Of a stretch of 64,000 nucleotides of DNA, positions 1-8,238 are shown in pieces (within the stretch, counting starts at the first letter, position 1; each line of letters begins with the position of its first letter). The DNA comes from Haloarcula sp. DT43. GTDB lineage: Archaea > Halobacteriota > Halobacteria > Halobacteriales > Haloarculaceae. The notes below the pieces were generated by a model. That model did no database searches. It had not been told where the DNA came from and was given only the letters and a program-made list of their open reading frames with translations. The stretch spans positions 558,001 through 622,000 of the forward strand of contig NZ_JAYMGZ010000002.1 of NCBI RefSeq assembly GCF_037078405.1, read 5' to 3'. A program made the position numbers and the translations under genes.

Positions 1-175
1 GGACCGCGAGACTGCCGCTGAGGTACAGCGCCGGGCACGGGCGGTTCTCGACGGTGAAGAGGACGCCACGGACCTGGCCGAGGAGTTCGTCGAGCGGGAC
101 ATCAACCCCGGAACGACCGCCGACATCGTCGCGGGCGCGCTGTTTGTCGCGCTGGAACGGGGGCTCGAAGTGTGA
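1..175 (+). CDS. Triphosphoribosyl-dephospho-CoA synthase (CitG/MdcB) family protein, 3' end
   Basis: Only the last 57 codons are present; the gene enters from the left edge with its first whole codon at base 2. The C-terminus carries a run reading INPGTTADIVAGALFVAL, which matches the conserved end of the CitG/MdcB family as I remember it. Those enzymes make the prosthetic-group precursor of citrate or malonate decarboxylase from dephospho-CoA and ATP; in archaea the role is unproven. The stop TGA (173-175) overlaps the GTG of the next gene by four bases (GTGA), so the two are translationally coupled. Assignment rests on this short stretch only. Confidence 0.72.
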   Translation, partial: DRETAAEVQRRARAVLDGEEDATDLAEEFVERDINPGTTADIVAGALFVALERGLEV

Positions 176-789
176 CTGGGGAGTCGTCGGCAGGTGACGG
201 GCTGGACTCCGAGACGGCGTGGCCCGTCGCGCTCGCCGGCGTCACCGAGACGGTCGTGACCACGCTGGGGCCGAACGAGCGCTGGAACGTCGCCGCGCTG
301 GGTGTCCACGCGCCCGACGGCGACGGGCCGGTCACGGCGACGACGTGGGGCCGGACCCGGACCTGGCGGAACTTCCGGGAGCGTGGCGGCGGCTACGTCC
401 AGTTCACCCGGGACCCGGTGGACTTCGCCGAGGCGGCGCTGTCGGTTCGGGAAGCGGACGACCCCGTCCTCGACAGCGCGGACGCGTGGGTCGAAGTGAA
501 CGTCGTCCGGCGAGACGCCGGCACGGAGGGCGACACCCAGTGGGTCGAGTGGGCGCTCGAACCCATCGACAGCGCCGTCGAGCGGCGGGTCGTGCCGGCG
601 ACGAACCGCGGCCACGCCGCCGTCGTCGAGGCGACCGTCGCGGCCTCACGGCTGGACGTGCCGAGCTACGACCGCGACCCGCTGCTGGACCGGCTCGCGT
701 ACTTCGAGTCAGTCGCCGAAACCGCCGGTAGCGAGCGCGAGCGGGCGGCATTCGAGCGCATCCGCGACCTGGTCGACGTCGAGTGGTAG
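172..789 (+). CDS. DUF447 family protein
   Basis: A 205-residue protein starting at a GTG inside the stop of the upstream CitG-like gene. It resembles the archaeal DUF447 family, which has a split-barrel fold expected to bind a flavin; no enzyme activity is established. Visible are an N-terminal stretch ALAGVTETVVTTLGP, a central TWGRTRTWRNFRERG segment that looks like a ligand-binding loop, and a C-terminal helical region. The CitG-like and DUF447 pairing recurs in archaea to my knowledge and suggests a shared cofactor-related job. The protein is acidic, has no signal peptide and no membrane segment, so it should be cytoplasmic. Confidence 0.7.
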   Translation: MTGESSAGDGLDSETAWPVALAGVTETVVTTLGPNERWNVAALGVHAPDGDGPVTATTWGRTRTWRNFRERGGGYVQFTRDPVDFAEAALSVREADDPVLDSADAWVEVNVVRRDAGTEGDTQWVEWALEPIDSAVERRVVPATNRGHAAVVEATVAASRLDVPSYDRDPLLDRLAYFESVAETAGSERERAAFERIRDLVDVEW

Positions 790-930
790 GTGGGGCAAAC
801 AGGCGACACACGCTGGGTCGTGACAGGCTGTGTCGCACTCCCGCGGGACCTGCCACGGCGACGGTCAGCGCACGGTCCCGGGTCGCCCCCTTCCTCCTGA
901 TAAACGTTCGCGTGCGTGGTCCGTTCCGAA

Positions 931-940
931 CCCTTTTTGA
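931..940 (+). promoter_or_regulatory. TATA-box region of rps17e
   Basis: The T-rich element CCCTTTTTGA is centred about 28 bases upstream of the rps17e ATG at 964. That spacing predicts transcription starting at or just before the ATG, giving a leaderless mRNA, which is the usual haloarchaeal pattern. No Shine-Dalgarno sequence is present. Confidence 0.5.
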
Positions 941-963
941 GTGCGACCAAGCAAGTAGCGCGC

Positions 964-1155
964 ATGGCAATCAAACCCGCCTACGTCAAGAAGACCGGGA
1001 CGCTCCTCATGGAGCGATACCCCGACGCCTTCGGTGCTGACTTCGAACACAACAAGGACGTCGTCGAGGAACTGACCAACATCGAGTCCAAGGGTGTCCG
1101 CAACCGCATCGCCGGCTACGTCACCCGGAAGATGAACAACCCCGTCGAAGCCTGA
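964..1155 (+). CDS. rps17e: 30S ribosomal protein eS17
   Basis: A 63-residue small-subunit ribosomal protein shared with eukaryotes and absent from bacteria. The start [11 protein letters not shown] and the segment [12 protein letters not shown] are diagnostic for archaeal S17e, and the length matches the short archaeal form. It stands alone as a single-gene unit behind its own promoter, with a pyrimidine-rich stretch (TTCTTTCTCT, about 1161-1170) after the stop that could end transcription. The facing Mrp/Nbp35 gene lies on the other strand. Confidence 0.95.
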   Translation: MAIKPAYVKKTGTLLMERYPDAFGADFEHNKDVVEELTNIESKGVRNRIAGYVTRKMNNPVEA

Positions 1156-1210
1156 GCCGGTTCTTTCTCTCTGTCTCCAGCGGTGAGCGAGCGGCCGCTC
1201 TCTCCAGCCG

Positions 1211-2272
1211 TTACTGCTCGGGCTGGGCGGGCTGGCTGTCGCTCCGGCGCTTCCGGTGGATGATGCCCTGCATGTTAGCGGTGCGGGCGGCGATGTCACG
1301 GAACGACTCGCCGACGTCGCTGTCCTCGTCGAGGACCAGCGGCTCCCCGGTCGCGCCCCCTTCTCTGACTTCGGGGTCGAGCGGAATCTCGCCGAGGAAC
1401 GGCATCTCCGTCTCGTCGGCGAACTCGCGGCCGCCGCCGCTGCCGAAGATGTCGTGCTCGCCGCCACAGTCCGGGCAGACGAACGACGACATGTTCTCGA
1501 CGATGCCCAGCACGGGTGTCTCGTGGCGGCCGAACATCCGGAGTCCCTTGCGGGCGTCGTCGAGCGCGACCTCTTCGGGCGTCGTGACGATGACGGCCCC
1601 GGAGACGGGGACCTGCTGGAGCATGGTCAGCTGCGTGTCGCCGGTCCCCGGCGGCAGGTCCACGACCATGTAGTCGAGTTCGCCCCAGAGCACGTCGTCC
1701 CACAGCTGGGTGAGGACGTTGTCGACCATCGGCCCGCGGAAGATGACGGGGTCGTCCTTGCCGACCAGGAAGTCCATGCTCATCAGTTTCATCCCGTGTT
1801 TCTCGACGGGGATTATTTCCTCGTCCTCGGTCGCGCGGGGCTGTTCGTCGGCGTCGAGCATCCGCGGGACGTTCGGTCCGTACACGTCGGCGTCGAACAG
1901 GCCGACGCGGGCACCGAGCCGCGAGAGCCCGGCGGCGAGGTTCACTGCGACGGTGGACTTGCCGACGCCGCCCTTGCCGGAGGCAACCGCGATGACGTTC
2001 TTGACTTTCGGCAGGGGGTCCTCGGCTTCCGGGACGCCGCGGTCGATGCTCGCCGAGAGGTCTATCTCCCGGTCCACGTCGGCCAGCGCCTCGCGGACCT
2101 CGTTCGCGATGCCGGTCTCCGTCGGCGAGTACGGCGCACCGAGCGCCAGGTCGATGCGGACCGCGTCGTCGGTCACGTCGATGCTGTTTACCAGCCCGAG
2201 GGACACGATGTCGGCTCCCAGGTCCGGGTCCTCGACCGTTCGCAGGCGCTCGCGTACGTCGTCTGTATTCAT
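1211..2272 (-). CDS. apbC: Mrp/Nbp35 (ApbC) family iron-sulfur cluster carrier P-loop ATPase
   Basis: A 353-residue cytosolic ATPase predicted to carry and transfer Fe-S clusters to apoproteins. Residues 1-85 form a MIP18/DUF59-like domain (VEDPDLGADIVSLGLV). A deviant Walker A motif, SGKGGVGKST, follows near residue 97, with the ParA/MinD-type second lysine. The C-terminal CPDC pair is the usual bridging cluster site at the dimer interface. I chose the ATG at 2272 over a longer reading because CTTAT lies about 29 bases upstream on this strand, fitting a leaderless start. The DUF59-Mrp fusion is the normal archaeal architecture. Confidence 0.9.
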   Translation of the reverse strand: MNTDDVRERLRTVEDPDLGADIVSLGLVNSIDVTDDAVRIDLALGAPYSPTETGIANEVREALADVDREIDLSASIDRGVPEAEDPLPKVKNVIAVASGKGGVGKSTVAVNLAAGLSRLGARVGLFDADVYGPNVPRMLDADEQPRATEDEEIIPVEKHGMKLMSMDFLVGKDDPVIFRGPMVDNVLTQLWDDVLWGELDYMVVDLPPGTGDTQLTMLQQVPVSGAVIVTTPEEVALDDARKGLRMFGRHETPVLGIVENMSSFVCPDCGGEHDIFGSGGGREFADETEMPFLGEIPLDPEVREGGATGEPLVLDEDSDVGESFRDIAARTANMQGIIHRKRRSDSQPAQPEQ

Positions 2273-2419
2273 GCACAGGGGTAGGTCCCGGAGGTGCGAT
2301 AAGGATTGTGACACCGCGAACACGACAGTCGCCGCCCGGTAGGGCCAGCGCGACCCGGAGACCGAGCGGGCGGTCGCGCACGTGAGCGCACGGAATCGAA
2401 AAATCCAGTTTGCCGAGAG

Positions 2420-2719
2420 TCAGGGACGCCTGAACACGTAGACGCTCTCGCCGTCCAGTTCGACGCGTAGCTCGCCGCTGTCGTGGTCGAACACGAGCCG
2501 TTCCGGCGTCCCGTCGAACGAGTGCAGCGGCATCCCGGTGTCTATCGCGCCGTCGGGGGTCACTGCAACGTGGGCTCGGCCGCCGAAGTCGGCCCGGAGC
2601 GTCCCGTCGGCCGCCTCGGTGACGGCGTCGGCCCCCGCAAACCGTTCGAGGTGGTCGCGGAGGGCCGTTCTGTCGGTCGGGTCGACGCCGCTGCCACCGT
2701 CGGTACCGCGTCGGTCCAT
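2420..2719 (-). CDS. Conserved haloarchaeal hypothetical protein
   Basis: A 99-residue acidic protein starting at MDRRGTDGG. The first half (ALRDHLERFAGADAV) looks helical; the second is a run of short beta strands (ADFGGRAHVAVTPDGAID, then LRVELDGESVYVFRRP). It has no cysteines, signal peptide or membrane segment. I do not recognise the family. It lies between the Mrp/Nbp35 gene, on the same strand with a gap of about 150 bases, and the divergent tRNA-Ser/rps13 operon. An upstream extension is possible but would reach into that operon's promoter area. Confidence 0.6.
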   Translation of the reverse strand: MDRRGTDGGSGVDPTDRTALRDHLERFAGADAVTEAADGTLRADFGGRAHVAVTPDGAIDTGMPLHSFDGTPERLVFDHDSGELRVELDGESVYVFRRP

Positions 2720-2836
2720 ATCACGACGTGGGCTCCCAACGACGAATGTGTTGTGCCGGCGGCCGACCCCTGATGCTTGGTAGTGCATGTCTCAGGTGGT
2801 ATGCCCCGGAGTCACGCGGCCGGACCCCTTCGTTGC

Positions 2837-2846
2837 GTTTAAATAC
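2837..2846 (+). promoter_or_regulatory. TATA box of the tRNA-Ser/rps13 operon
   Basis: GTTTAAATAC is a strong haloarchaeal TATA element, the most AT-rich patch in its neighbourhood. The predicted transcription start is about 2866-2869, exactly where a GC-rich inverted repeat begins. The first product on the transcript is tRNA-Ser, followed by ribosomal protein genes. Confidence 0.65.
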
Positions 2847-2868
2847 AACCCCGGAATAGAGTCGGATA

Positions 2869-2898
2869 GACTCGTGTAGGGGGACCGGCCCCCGAGTC
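2869..2898 (+). promoter_or_regulatory. Hairpin at the predicted 5' end of the tRNA-Ser/rps13 transcript
   Basis: GACTC (2869-2873) pairs with GAGTC (2894-2898), and GGGGG (2879-2883) pairs with CCCCC (2889-2893) around an ACCGG loop, leaving a five-base bulge on the 5' side. This gives ten GC-rich pairs starting at the predicted first nucleotide. It may protect the RNA, guide leader processing or bind a regulator; the function is unknown. Confidence 0.5.
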
Positions 2899-2933
2899 CG
2901 CGTGCCGCGGGCGCGAGTGTCACAAGAACGCGT

Positions 2934-3018
2934 GTCGTGGTAGCCAAGCCTGGCCCAAGGCGCAGGGTTGCTAACTCTGTGGCGTACAGCCTCCTGGGTT
3001 CGAATCCCAGCCACGACG
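2934..3018 (+). tRNA. tRNA-Ser (GCT anticodon)
   Basis: The acceptor arm GTCGTGG pairs with CCACGAC, the discriminator is G, and the T arm is CTGGG-TTCGAAT-CCCAG. The anticodon stem CAGGG/CTCTG encloses loop TTGCTAA, so the anticodon is GCT, reading AGC/AGU. A long variable arm (about 14 bases) confirms a class II serine tRNA. No intron is seen and CCA is not encoded. It is transcribed ahead of rps13, 22 bases upstream of its start, so release by RNase P and tRNase Z would set the 5' end of the ribosomal mRNA. Confidence 0.95.
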
Positions 3019-3039
3019 CTCACCCATCAGTACCTACAT

Positions 3040-3573
3040 ATGAGTGCAGAAGACCCCAACGCGGGCGAGGACGCGGATGCCGAGGACGAGGAGGACATCC
3101 GCTATTTCGTCCGTATCGGACAGACAGACCTCGACGGGACGAAATCCGTCGAGCGAGCACTGACAGAACTGAACGGCATCGGCCACCGGGCCGCCCGAAT
3201 CATCGCCCAGAAGGCGGACGTCGACCGGCGCGCGGTCTTCGGCAAGCTCGACGACGACGTCATCGAGCGCGTCGTCGACCACGTCGAGAACTTCGCCGAC
3301 GAGGTGCCCGAGTGGATGGCCAACCACCAGAAGGACTACTTCTCCGGTGAGACCACCCACGAGACCGGCAACGACCTCCAGCTGACCCGCCGGCAGGATA
3401 TCAACCGCATGAAGATGATAGACTCGTACCGCGGCGTCCGCCACAAGCGCGGACAGAAGGTCCGCGGCCAGCGCACCAAGTCCACCGGCCGTACCGAGGG
3501 GACCATCGGCGTCAACGTCGAGGCAATCAAGGAAGAACAGGCGGAAGACGCCGCCGCGGAGGATGACGAATAA
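3040..3573 (+). CDS. rps13: 30S ribosomal protein uS13
   Basis: A 177-residue head protein of the small subunit that contacts the large subunit and P-site tRNA. It begins with an acidic haloarchaeal tail (residues 1-18), then the S13 core (FVRIGQTDLDGTKSVERAL), the helix-turn motif GIGHRAARIIA, and the C-terminal RGVRHKRGQKVRGQRTKSTGR that contacts 16S rRNA. The ATG at 3040 was chosen because upstream extension would run into the tRNA. Its TAA shares a base with the rps4 ATG (TAATG), so translation is coupled. No Shine-Dalgarno is evident. Confidence 0.97.
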   Translation: MSAEDPNAGEDADAEDEEDIRYFVRIGQTDLDGTKSVERALTELNGIGHRAARIIAQKADVDRRAVFGKLDDDVIERVVDHVENFADEVPEWMANHQKDYFSGETTHETGNDLQLTRRQDINRMKMIDSYRGVRHKRGQKVRGQRTKSTGRTEGTIGVNVEAIKEEQAEDAAAEDDE

Positions 3574-4088
3574 TGGCGCTCGGTTCCAACACGAAGTTCT
3601 ACGAGACGCCGAACCACCCCTTCCAGGGCGAGCGAATCGCCGACGAGGCCAACCTCATCGGCCGCTACGGCCTGAAGAACAAGGAAGAGCTCTGGCGCGC
3701 ACAGTCCGAGCTCCGTGGCTACCGACGCGAGGCCCGGAAACTGCTGGGCAGCGCCGGCGAACACGAGACCGAGTCCGAGGAGTTCCTCGCTCGGCTCAAG
3801 CGCTACGGCATCCTCAACGAGCAGGACCAGCTCGACGACGTGCTGTCGCTCGACGTGACCGACGTCCTGGAGCGTCGCCTGCAGACGGTCGTCTACCGCA
3901 AGGGCTACGCGAACACGCCCGAGCAGGCCCGACAGTTCATCGTCCACGGCCACATCGTGCTGGACGACGCTCGCGTCACCCGACCTGGCATGACCGTCGA
4001 GACCGCCGTCGAGAGCTCGGTCGGCTTCGACGAACACAGCTCGCTGTCGGACGAACTCCACCCTGAGCGCGCGGAGGCTCAAGAATGA
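3573..4088 (+). CDS. rps4: 30S ribosomal protein uS4
   Basis: A 171-residue primary 16S rRNA-binding protein. The N-terminal part ([17 protein letters not shown]) is the archaeal form; an S4 RNA-binding domain occupies about residues 100-155, with [20 protein letters not shown] and the loop [11 protein letters not shown]. It lacks the zinc-binding cysteines found in some bacterial S4 proteins. It overlaps rps13 by one base upstream and rps11 by four bases downstream (ATGA), within the conserved order rps13-rps4-rps11-rpoD. Confidence 0.97.
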   Translation: MALGSNTKFYETPNHPFQGERIADEANLIGRYGLKNKEELWRAQSELRGYRREARKLLGSAGEHETESEEFLARLKRYGILNEQDQLDDVLSLDVTDVLERRLQTVVYRKGYANTPEQARQFIVHGHIVLDDARVTRPGMTVETAVESSVGFDEHSSLSDELHPERAEAQE

Positions 4089-4474
4089 GCGAAGAAACCG
4101 AAGACATCTGGGGCATCGCCCACGTGCACGCATCGTTCAACAACACTATCATCACCATCACCGACCAGACCGGCGCGGAGACGCTCGCGAAGAGCTCCGG
4201 CGGGACGGTCGTCAAGCAGAACCGCGACGAGGCGTCGCCGTACGCGGCGATGCAGATGGCGGAGGTCGTCGCGGAGAAGGCCCTCGACCGCGGCGTCGAG
4301 GGCGTCGACGTTCGGGTCCGTGGCCCCGGTGGCAACCTCCAGACCTCGCCCGGTCCGGGTGCGCAGGCGACCATCCGCGCACTCGCCCGAGCGGGCCTGG
4401 AGATCGGTCGCATCGAGGACGTCACGCCGACCCCGCACGACGGCACTCGTGCACCCAAGAACTCCGGATTCTAA
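4085..4474 (+). CDS. rps11: 30S ribosomal protein uS11
   Basis: A 129-residue platform protein that contacts the 3' domain of 16S rRNA near the mRNA exit. Diagnostic parts are [19 protein letters not shown] near the N-terminus, the turn [19 protein letters not shown] in the middle, and the conserved C-terminal [11 protein letters not shown]. It overlaps rps4 by four bases and is followed after three bases by rpoD, so one polycistronic message is expected. Confidence 0.97.
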   Translation: MSEETEDIWGIAHVHASFNNTIITITDQTGAETLAKSSGGTVVKQNRDEASPYAAMQMAEVVAEKALDRGVEGVDVRVRGPGGNLQTSPGPGAQATIRALARAGLEIGRIEDVTPTPHDGTRAPKNSGF

Positions 4475-4477
4475 CCA

Positions 4478-5257
4478 ATGACACAGGACTACGAGGTTGA
4501 GTTCGTCGAACGCGGCGAGCGCGAGGCCCGCATCCTCGTGCGCGGCATCACGCCGGCGTTTGCCAACGGCATCCGGCGAGCGATGGTCGCGGACGTGCCG
4601 ACGTTCAGTATCGACACCGTCCGCGTCATCGAGAACACCAGCGTGATGTTCAACGAGCAGATCGGCCTCCGACTGGGGCTGGTCCCGCTGACGACCGACC
4701 TCGACGACTTCGAGATTGGCGACGAGGTGACGCTGTCGCTGTCCGTCGACGGGCCGGCCACGGCCTATTCCAGCGACCTCGTCTCCTCGGACCCGATGGT
4801 CGAGGCGGCCGACGACAACATCCCGATTATCGACCTCAAGGACGGCCAGCGCCTCGAAGTCGAGGCCGACGCCGTCCTCGACACCGGTCGGGAACACGCC
4901 AAACACCAGGGCGGCGTGGCCGTCGGCTACCGACACCTCCAGCGGGTGGAGGTCGTCGGCGACCTCGGCGAGTTCGAGGACGACGACCCGAACATCCTGC
5001 GTGGCGTCATCGAAGAGCAGGCGGCCGAACACGCCGCCGGCGACGCCACCGACGGCGAACTAGTCGCCACAGACGAGTTCGACAACGACCTCCGGAACCG
5101 CTACCCCGGCAAGGACGTCGAGGTCTCGGACGTGCCCAACGCGTTCGTGTTCCACGTCGAGACGGACGGGTCGTTCACCACCGAGGAACTGGTCCTGCGC
5201 GCGGTCGAGACGCTGCGTGACCGCGCGACCGAACTGAAAGACGCAGTCCAGCTGTAA
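4478..5257 (+). CDS. rpoD: DNA-directed RNA polymerase subunit D (Rpo3)
   Basis: A 259-residue homologue of bacterial alpha and eukaryotic Rpb3, which dimerises with subunit L to nucleate polymerase assembly. The assembly motif [19 protein letters not shown] is near residue 25. The region that binds a 4Fe-4S cluster in Sulfolobus-type subunits (about residues 160-220) is present but replaced by acidic sequence, and the whole protein contains no cysteine, so no cluster can form. The ribosomal-protein context is universal in archaea. The symbol rpoD here is the archaeal subunit, not the bacterial sigma factor. Confidence 0.96.
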   Translation: MTQDYEVEFVERGEREARILVRGITPAFANGIRRAMVADVPTFSIDTVRVIENTSVMFNEQIGLRLGLVPLTTDLDDFEIGDEVTLSLSVDGPATAYSSDLVSSDPMVEAADDNIPIIDLKDGQRLEVEADAVLDTGREHAKHQGGVAVGYRHLQRVEVVGDLGEFEDDDPNILRGVIEEQAAEHAAGDATDGELVATDEFDNDLRNRYPGKDVEVSDVPNAFVFHVETDGSFTTEELVLRAVETLRDRATELKDAVQL

Positions 5258-5327
5258 CGATACGATGCCCCAACACACCCCACCACTACCGATGACCGCC
5301 CGCTCCCCGAGCGCGAGGACCGAAAGG

Positions 5328-5336
5328 GGTTTTACG
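5328..5336 (+). promoter_or_regulatory. Internal promoter of the tRNA-Leu/rpl18e segment
   Basis: GGTTTTACG lies about 30 bases upstream of the tRNA-Leu 5' end at 5362, in the 104-base gap after rpoD. The spacing suits a TATA box driving tRNA-Leu and the downstream ribosomal genes independently of the tRNA-Ser promoter. Confidence 0.45.
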
Positions 5337-5361
5337 GGGCACGCAAAACGAACAATCGCGC

Positions 5362-5446
5362 GCAGGGATAGCCAAGTCTGGCCAACGGCGCAGCGTTCAG
5401 GGCGCTGTCCCGTAGGGGTCCGCAGGTTCAAATCCTGCTCCCTGCA
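5362..5446 (+). tRNA. tRNA-Leu (CAG anticodon)
   Basis: Acceptor strands GCAGGGA and TCCCTGC pair, with discriminator A as expected for leucine. The anticodon stem CAGCG/CGCTG encloses TTCAGGG, giving anticodon CAG for CTG codons, the dominant leucine codon in this GC-rich genome. The T arm is GCAGG-TTCAAAT-CCTGC and a long variable arm is present. No intron is visible. It sits between rpoD and rpl18e, a placement known from Haloarcula. Confidence 0.95.
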
Positions 5447-5459
5447 CTTTTCCCACAAC

Positions 5460-5465
5460 GGAGGA
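5460..5465 (+). promoter_or_regulatory. Shine-Dalgarno sequence of rpl18e
   Basis: GGAGGA lies five bases before the ATG at 5471. Most genes in this window lack such a site. Here it makes sense because release of the upstream tRNA-Leu would leave rpl18e with a short 5' leader. Confidence 0.6.
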
Positions 5466-5470
5466 ATCAT

Positions 5471-5821
5471 ATGAGTAAGACGAACCCGAGACTCAGTAGT
5501 CTCATCGCCGACCTGAAGTCAGCCGCCCGCAGTTCGGGCGGTGCTGTCTGGGGCGACGTCGCCGAGCGCTTAGAGAAGCCACGGCGCACACACGCGGAAG
5601 TCAACCTCGGCCGTATCGAACGATACGCCCAGGAAGACGAGACCGTGGTCGTGCCCGGCAAGGTGCTCGGCTCCGGTGTCCTGCAGAAGGACGTCACCGT
5701 CGCCGCCGTCGACTTCTCCGGAACCGCCGAGACGAAGATCGACCAGGTTGGAGAGGCTGTATCACTCGAACAGGCAATCGAAAACAACCCAGAAGGCTCC
5801 CACGTCCGGGTGATCCGATGA
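5471..5821 (+). CDS. rpl18e: 50S ribosomal protein eL18
   Basis: A 116-residue large-subunit protein, archaeal and eukaryotic only (called HL29 in older Haloarcula work). It starts [19 protein letters not shown] and carries the conserved [22 protein letters not shown] core of the L18e/L15 fold, followed by [10 protein letters not shown]. It overlaps rpl13 by four bases (ATGA at 5818). It is the first protein gene after tRNA-Leu in the second half of the superoperon. Confidence 0.96.
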   Translation: MSKTNPRLSSLIADLKSAARSSGGAVWGDVAERLEKPRRTHAEVNLGRIERYAQEDETVVVPGKVLGSGVLQKDVTVAAVDFSGTAETKIDQVGEAVSLEQAIENNPEGSHVRVIR

Positions 5822-6255
5822 GCGTCGCAGAGTTCGACGCGGACGTCATCGTGGACGCCCGCGACTGTATCATGGGCCGCGTCGCATCACAGGTCGCCGA
5901 ACGGGCACTCGACGGCGAGACGGTCGCCGTCGTCAACGCCGAACGCGCCGTGATAACCGGCCGAGAGGAGCAGATAATGGAGAAGTACGAGAAACGCGTC
6001 GACATCGGGAACGACAACGGGTACTTCTACCCCAAGCGACCGGACGGCATCTTCAAGCGCACCATCCGTGGCATGCTGCCCCACAAGAAGCAGCGTGGCC
6101 GCGAGGCGTTCGAGAACGTCCGTGTCTACCTCGGCAACCCGTACGACGAGGACGGCGAGGTCCTCGACGGGACGTCGCTTGACCGACTGTCGAACATCAA
6201 GTTCGTCACGCTGGGCGAAATCAGCGAAACGCTTGGAGCGAACAAGACATGGTAA
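5818..6255 (+). CDS. rpl13: 50S ribosomal protein uL13
   Basis: A 145-residue large-subunit protein. Recognisable parts are [19 protein letters not shown] at the start, the [19 protein letters not shown] strand-helix, and [27 protein letters not shown] in the middle, all diagnostic of L13. It overlaps rpl18e by four bases and rps9 by seven, the usual L13-S9 pairing found in all domains. Confidence 0.97.
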
Positions 6256-6647
6256 CGAACACGTCTGGCAAGAAGAAGACCGCCGTCGCCCGCGCGACCG
6301 TACGCGAGGGCGAGGGCCGCGTGCGTATCGACTCGCAGCCGGTCGAACTCGTCGACCCCGAGCTGGCGCAGCTCAAGATGCTGGAACCGTTCCGCATCGC
6401 CGAGGACGACCTCCGCGGCGAGGTCGACGTCGAGGTGTCCGTCGAGGGAGGCGGCGTCATGGGGCAGGCAGACGCCGCCCGAACCGCCATCGCTCGCGGC
6501 CTCGTCGACCACACCAACGACGCCGAGCTCCGCGACGCGTTCATGGAGTTCGACCGCTCGCTGCTGGTCAACGACGTTCGCCAGTCCGAACCCAAGAAGT
6601 GGGGCGGCCCCGGTGCGCGGGCCCGCTACCAGAAATCGTACCGCTAA
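6249..6647 (+). CDS. rps9: 30S ribosomal protein uS9
   Basis: A 132-residue head protein whose C-terminal tail reaches the P-site tRNA. It begins [19 protein letters not shown] and ends with the conserved [17 protein letters not shown], complete to the last arginine that contacts the anticodon stem-loop. It overlaps rpl13 by seven bases and is followed by a short gap containing GGTGA, a weak ribosome binding site for rpoN. Confidence 0.97.
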
Positions 6648-6659
6648 GGTGATACAGGT

Positions 6660-6860
6660 ATGATGGTACCGGTCCGGTGTTTCACGTGCGGCAACGTCGT
6701 CGGCGAGCACTGGGAGGAGTTCAAGGCACGCACCCGCGAGGCCGAGGAACCCGAGGACCCGGAGAAGGTCCTCGACGAACTCGGCGTCGAGCGACACTGC
6801 TGTCGCCGGATGCTCGTCTCGCACAAGGACCTCGTCGACATCGTCTCCCCCTACCAATGA
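6660..6860 (+). CDS. rpoN: DNA-directed RNA polymerase subunit N (Rpo10)
   Basis: A 66-residue zinc-binding polymerase subunit, homologous to eukaryotic Rpb10, that joins the D-L-N-P assembly platform. The N-terminal [19 protein letters not shown] carries the first CxxC, and the CCRRML segment near residue 45 completes the four-cysteine zinc site. Tandem ATG codons at 6660 and 6663 leave a one-residue ambiguity. It overlaps rpoK by four bases. This is unrelated to the bacterial sigma-54 gene of the same symbol. Confidence 0.95.
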   Translation: MMVPVRCFTCGNVVGEHWEEFKARTREAEEPEDPEKVLDELGVERHCCRRMLVSHKDLVDIVSPYQ

Positions 6861-7030
6861 ACGCACAGGAAAGCCGCTACGAGAAGGCCCGCAAACTCGG
6901 CGCACGAGCGCTGCAGCTGGCCCACGGCGCTCCCGTGCTCATCGAGACGGAACACACCCAGCCGATACTCATCGCCGCCGAGGAGTACGACGCTGGCGTC
7001 CTACCGTTTACGGTCAACAGGAGTGACTAA
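6857..7030 (+). CDS. rpoK: DNA-directed RNA polymerase subunit K (Rpo6)
   Basis: A 57-residue homologue of bacterial omega and eukaryotic Rpb6, which clamps the largest subunit. The sequence [21 protein letters not shown] is the signature helix, followed by the strand LPFTVNR that packs against the polymerase body. The ATG overlaps the rpoN stop (ATGA), and eno begins two bases after the stop. The rpoN-rpoK-eno-rps2 order is conserved in haloarchaea. Confidence 0.95.
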   Translation: MNAQESRYEKARKLGARALQLAHGAPVLIETEHTQPILIAAEEYDAGVLPFTVNRSD

Positions 7031-7032
7031 CG

Positions 7033-8238
7033 ATGACGCTCATCACCGACGTACGACTCCGCCGCGTCCTCGACTCCCGCGGCAACGCGACCGTCGAGGC
7101 CGACGTCCTCACGGAGAGCGGGGGCTTCGGTCGTGGCAAGGCACCGAGCGGCGCAAGCACGGGCGAGTACGAGGCCATCGAACTCCCCGCCTCTGAGGCC
7201 ATCGCCAACGCCCGCGAGGACGCGATTCCCCGACTCGTCGGCGAGGTCCACGCCGGGAATCAGCGTGACGTCGACGCGGCGCTGCACGCCGCCGACGGCA
7301 CGGACGACTTCTCGGGCATCGGGGCCAACAGCGCCGTCGCCATCTCGATGGCGGCCGCGAAGGCCGGTGCCGACGTGCTGGGCGCACCGCTGTTCCAGCA
7401 CCTGGGCGGCACCTTCCGGGGCAACGAGTATCCGACGCCGCTGGGCAACATCATCGGCGGCGGCGAACACGCCGCAGATGCCACGAACATCCAGGAGTTC
7501 CTCGCGGCCCCCGTCGGCGCGCCGAGCGTCGAGGAGGCCGTCTTCGCCAACGCCGCGGTCCACCAGGAGGTCCACGACATCCTGGCCGACCGCGACCTGC
7601 CAGCGGGCAAGGGCGACGAAGGGGCCTGGGCCCCGTCGGTTTCCGACGACGAGGCGTTCGAGATTATGGACGAGGCCGTCGAGACCGTCGCCGACGACTT
7701 CGGCTTCGCCATCACCTTCGGCCTCGACGTGGCCGGCGCGGAGCTGTACGACGCCGACGAGGATGGCTACGTCTACGACGACGGCGTCAAGTCGACCGCA
7801 GAGCAAATCGACTACATCGCCGAGAAGGTCGAGGAGTACGACCTCGTCTACGTCGAGGACCCCCTCGACGAGAACGACTACGAGGCCTTCGCCGAGCTGA
7901 CCGACCGGGTCGGCGACCAGACGCTCGTCTGCGGTGACGACCTGTTTGTCACGAACGTCGAGCGCCTGCAGGCCGGCATCAACGCCGACGCCGGCAACTC
8001 CATCCTCATCAAGCCCAACCAGATCGGGACGCTCACCGACGCCGTCGACGCCATCGAACTGGCGACCGAGAACGGCTACGAGTCGGTCGTCTCCCACCGG
8101 AGCGGAGAGACCGAAGACACGACGATTGCACACCTCGCTGTCGCCACTGACGCACCGTTCATCAAGACCGGCGCGGTCGGCGGCGAGCGCACAGCCAAGC
8201 TGAACGAACTAATCCGTATCGAGGACAACGCAGTATGA
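7033..8238 (+). CDS. eno: Enolase (phosphopyruvate hydratase)
   Basis: A 401-residue glycolytic and gluconeogenic enzyme converting 2-phosphoglycerate to phosphoenolpyruvate. Visible features are the N-terminal [19 protein letters not shown], the substrate loop [14 protein letters not shown], magnesium ligands in LDVAGAELY (Asp), [10 protein letters not shown] (Glu) and [11 protein letters not shown] (Asp), and the catalytic lysine in [28 protein letters not shown] and [17 protein letters not shown] complete the active site. Length is slightly below the usual 410-430. It is embedded in the ribosomal operon and overlaps rps2 by four bases. Confidence 0.97.
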   Translation: MTLITDVRLRRVLDSRGNATVEADVLTESGGFGRGKAPSGASTGEYEAIELPASEAIANAREDAIPRLVGEVHAGNQRDVDAALHAADGTDDFSGIGANSAVAISMAAAKAGADVLGAPLFQHLGGTFRGNEYPTPLGNIIGGGEHAADATNIQEFLAAPVGAPSVEEAVFANAAVHQEVHDILADRDLPAGKGDEGAWAPSVSDDEAFEIMDEAVETVADDFGFAITFGLDVAGAELYDADEDGYVYDDGVKSTAEQIDYIAEKVEEYDLVYVEDPLDENDYEAFAELTDRVGDQTLVCGDDLFVTNVERLQAGINADAGNSILIKPNQIGTLTDAVDAIELATENGYESVVSHRSGETEDTTIAHLAVATDAPFIKTGAVGGERTAKLNELIRIEDNAV

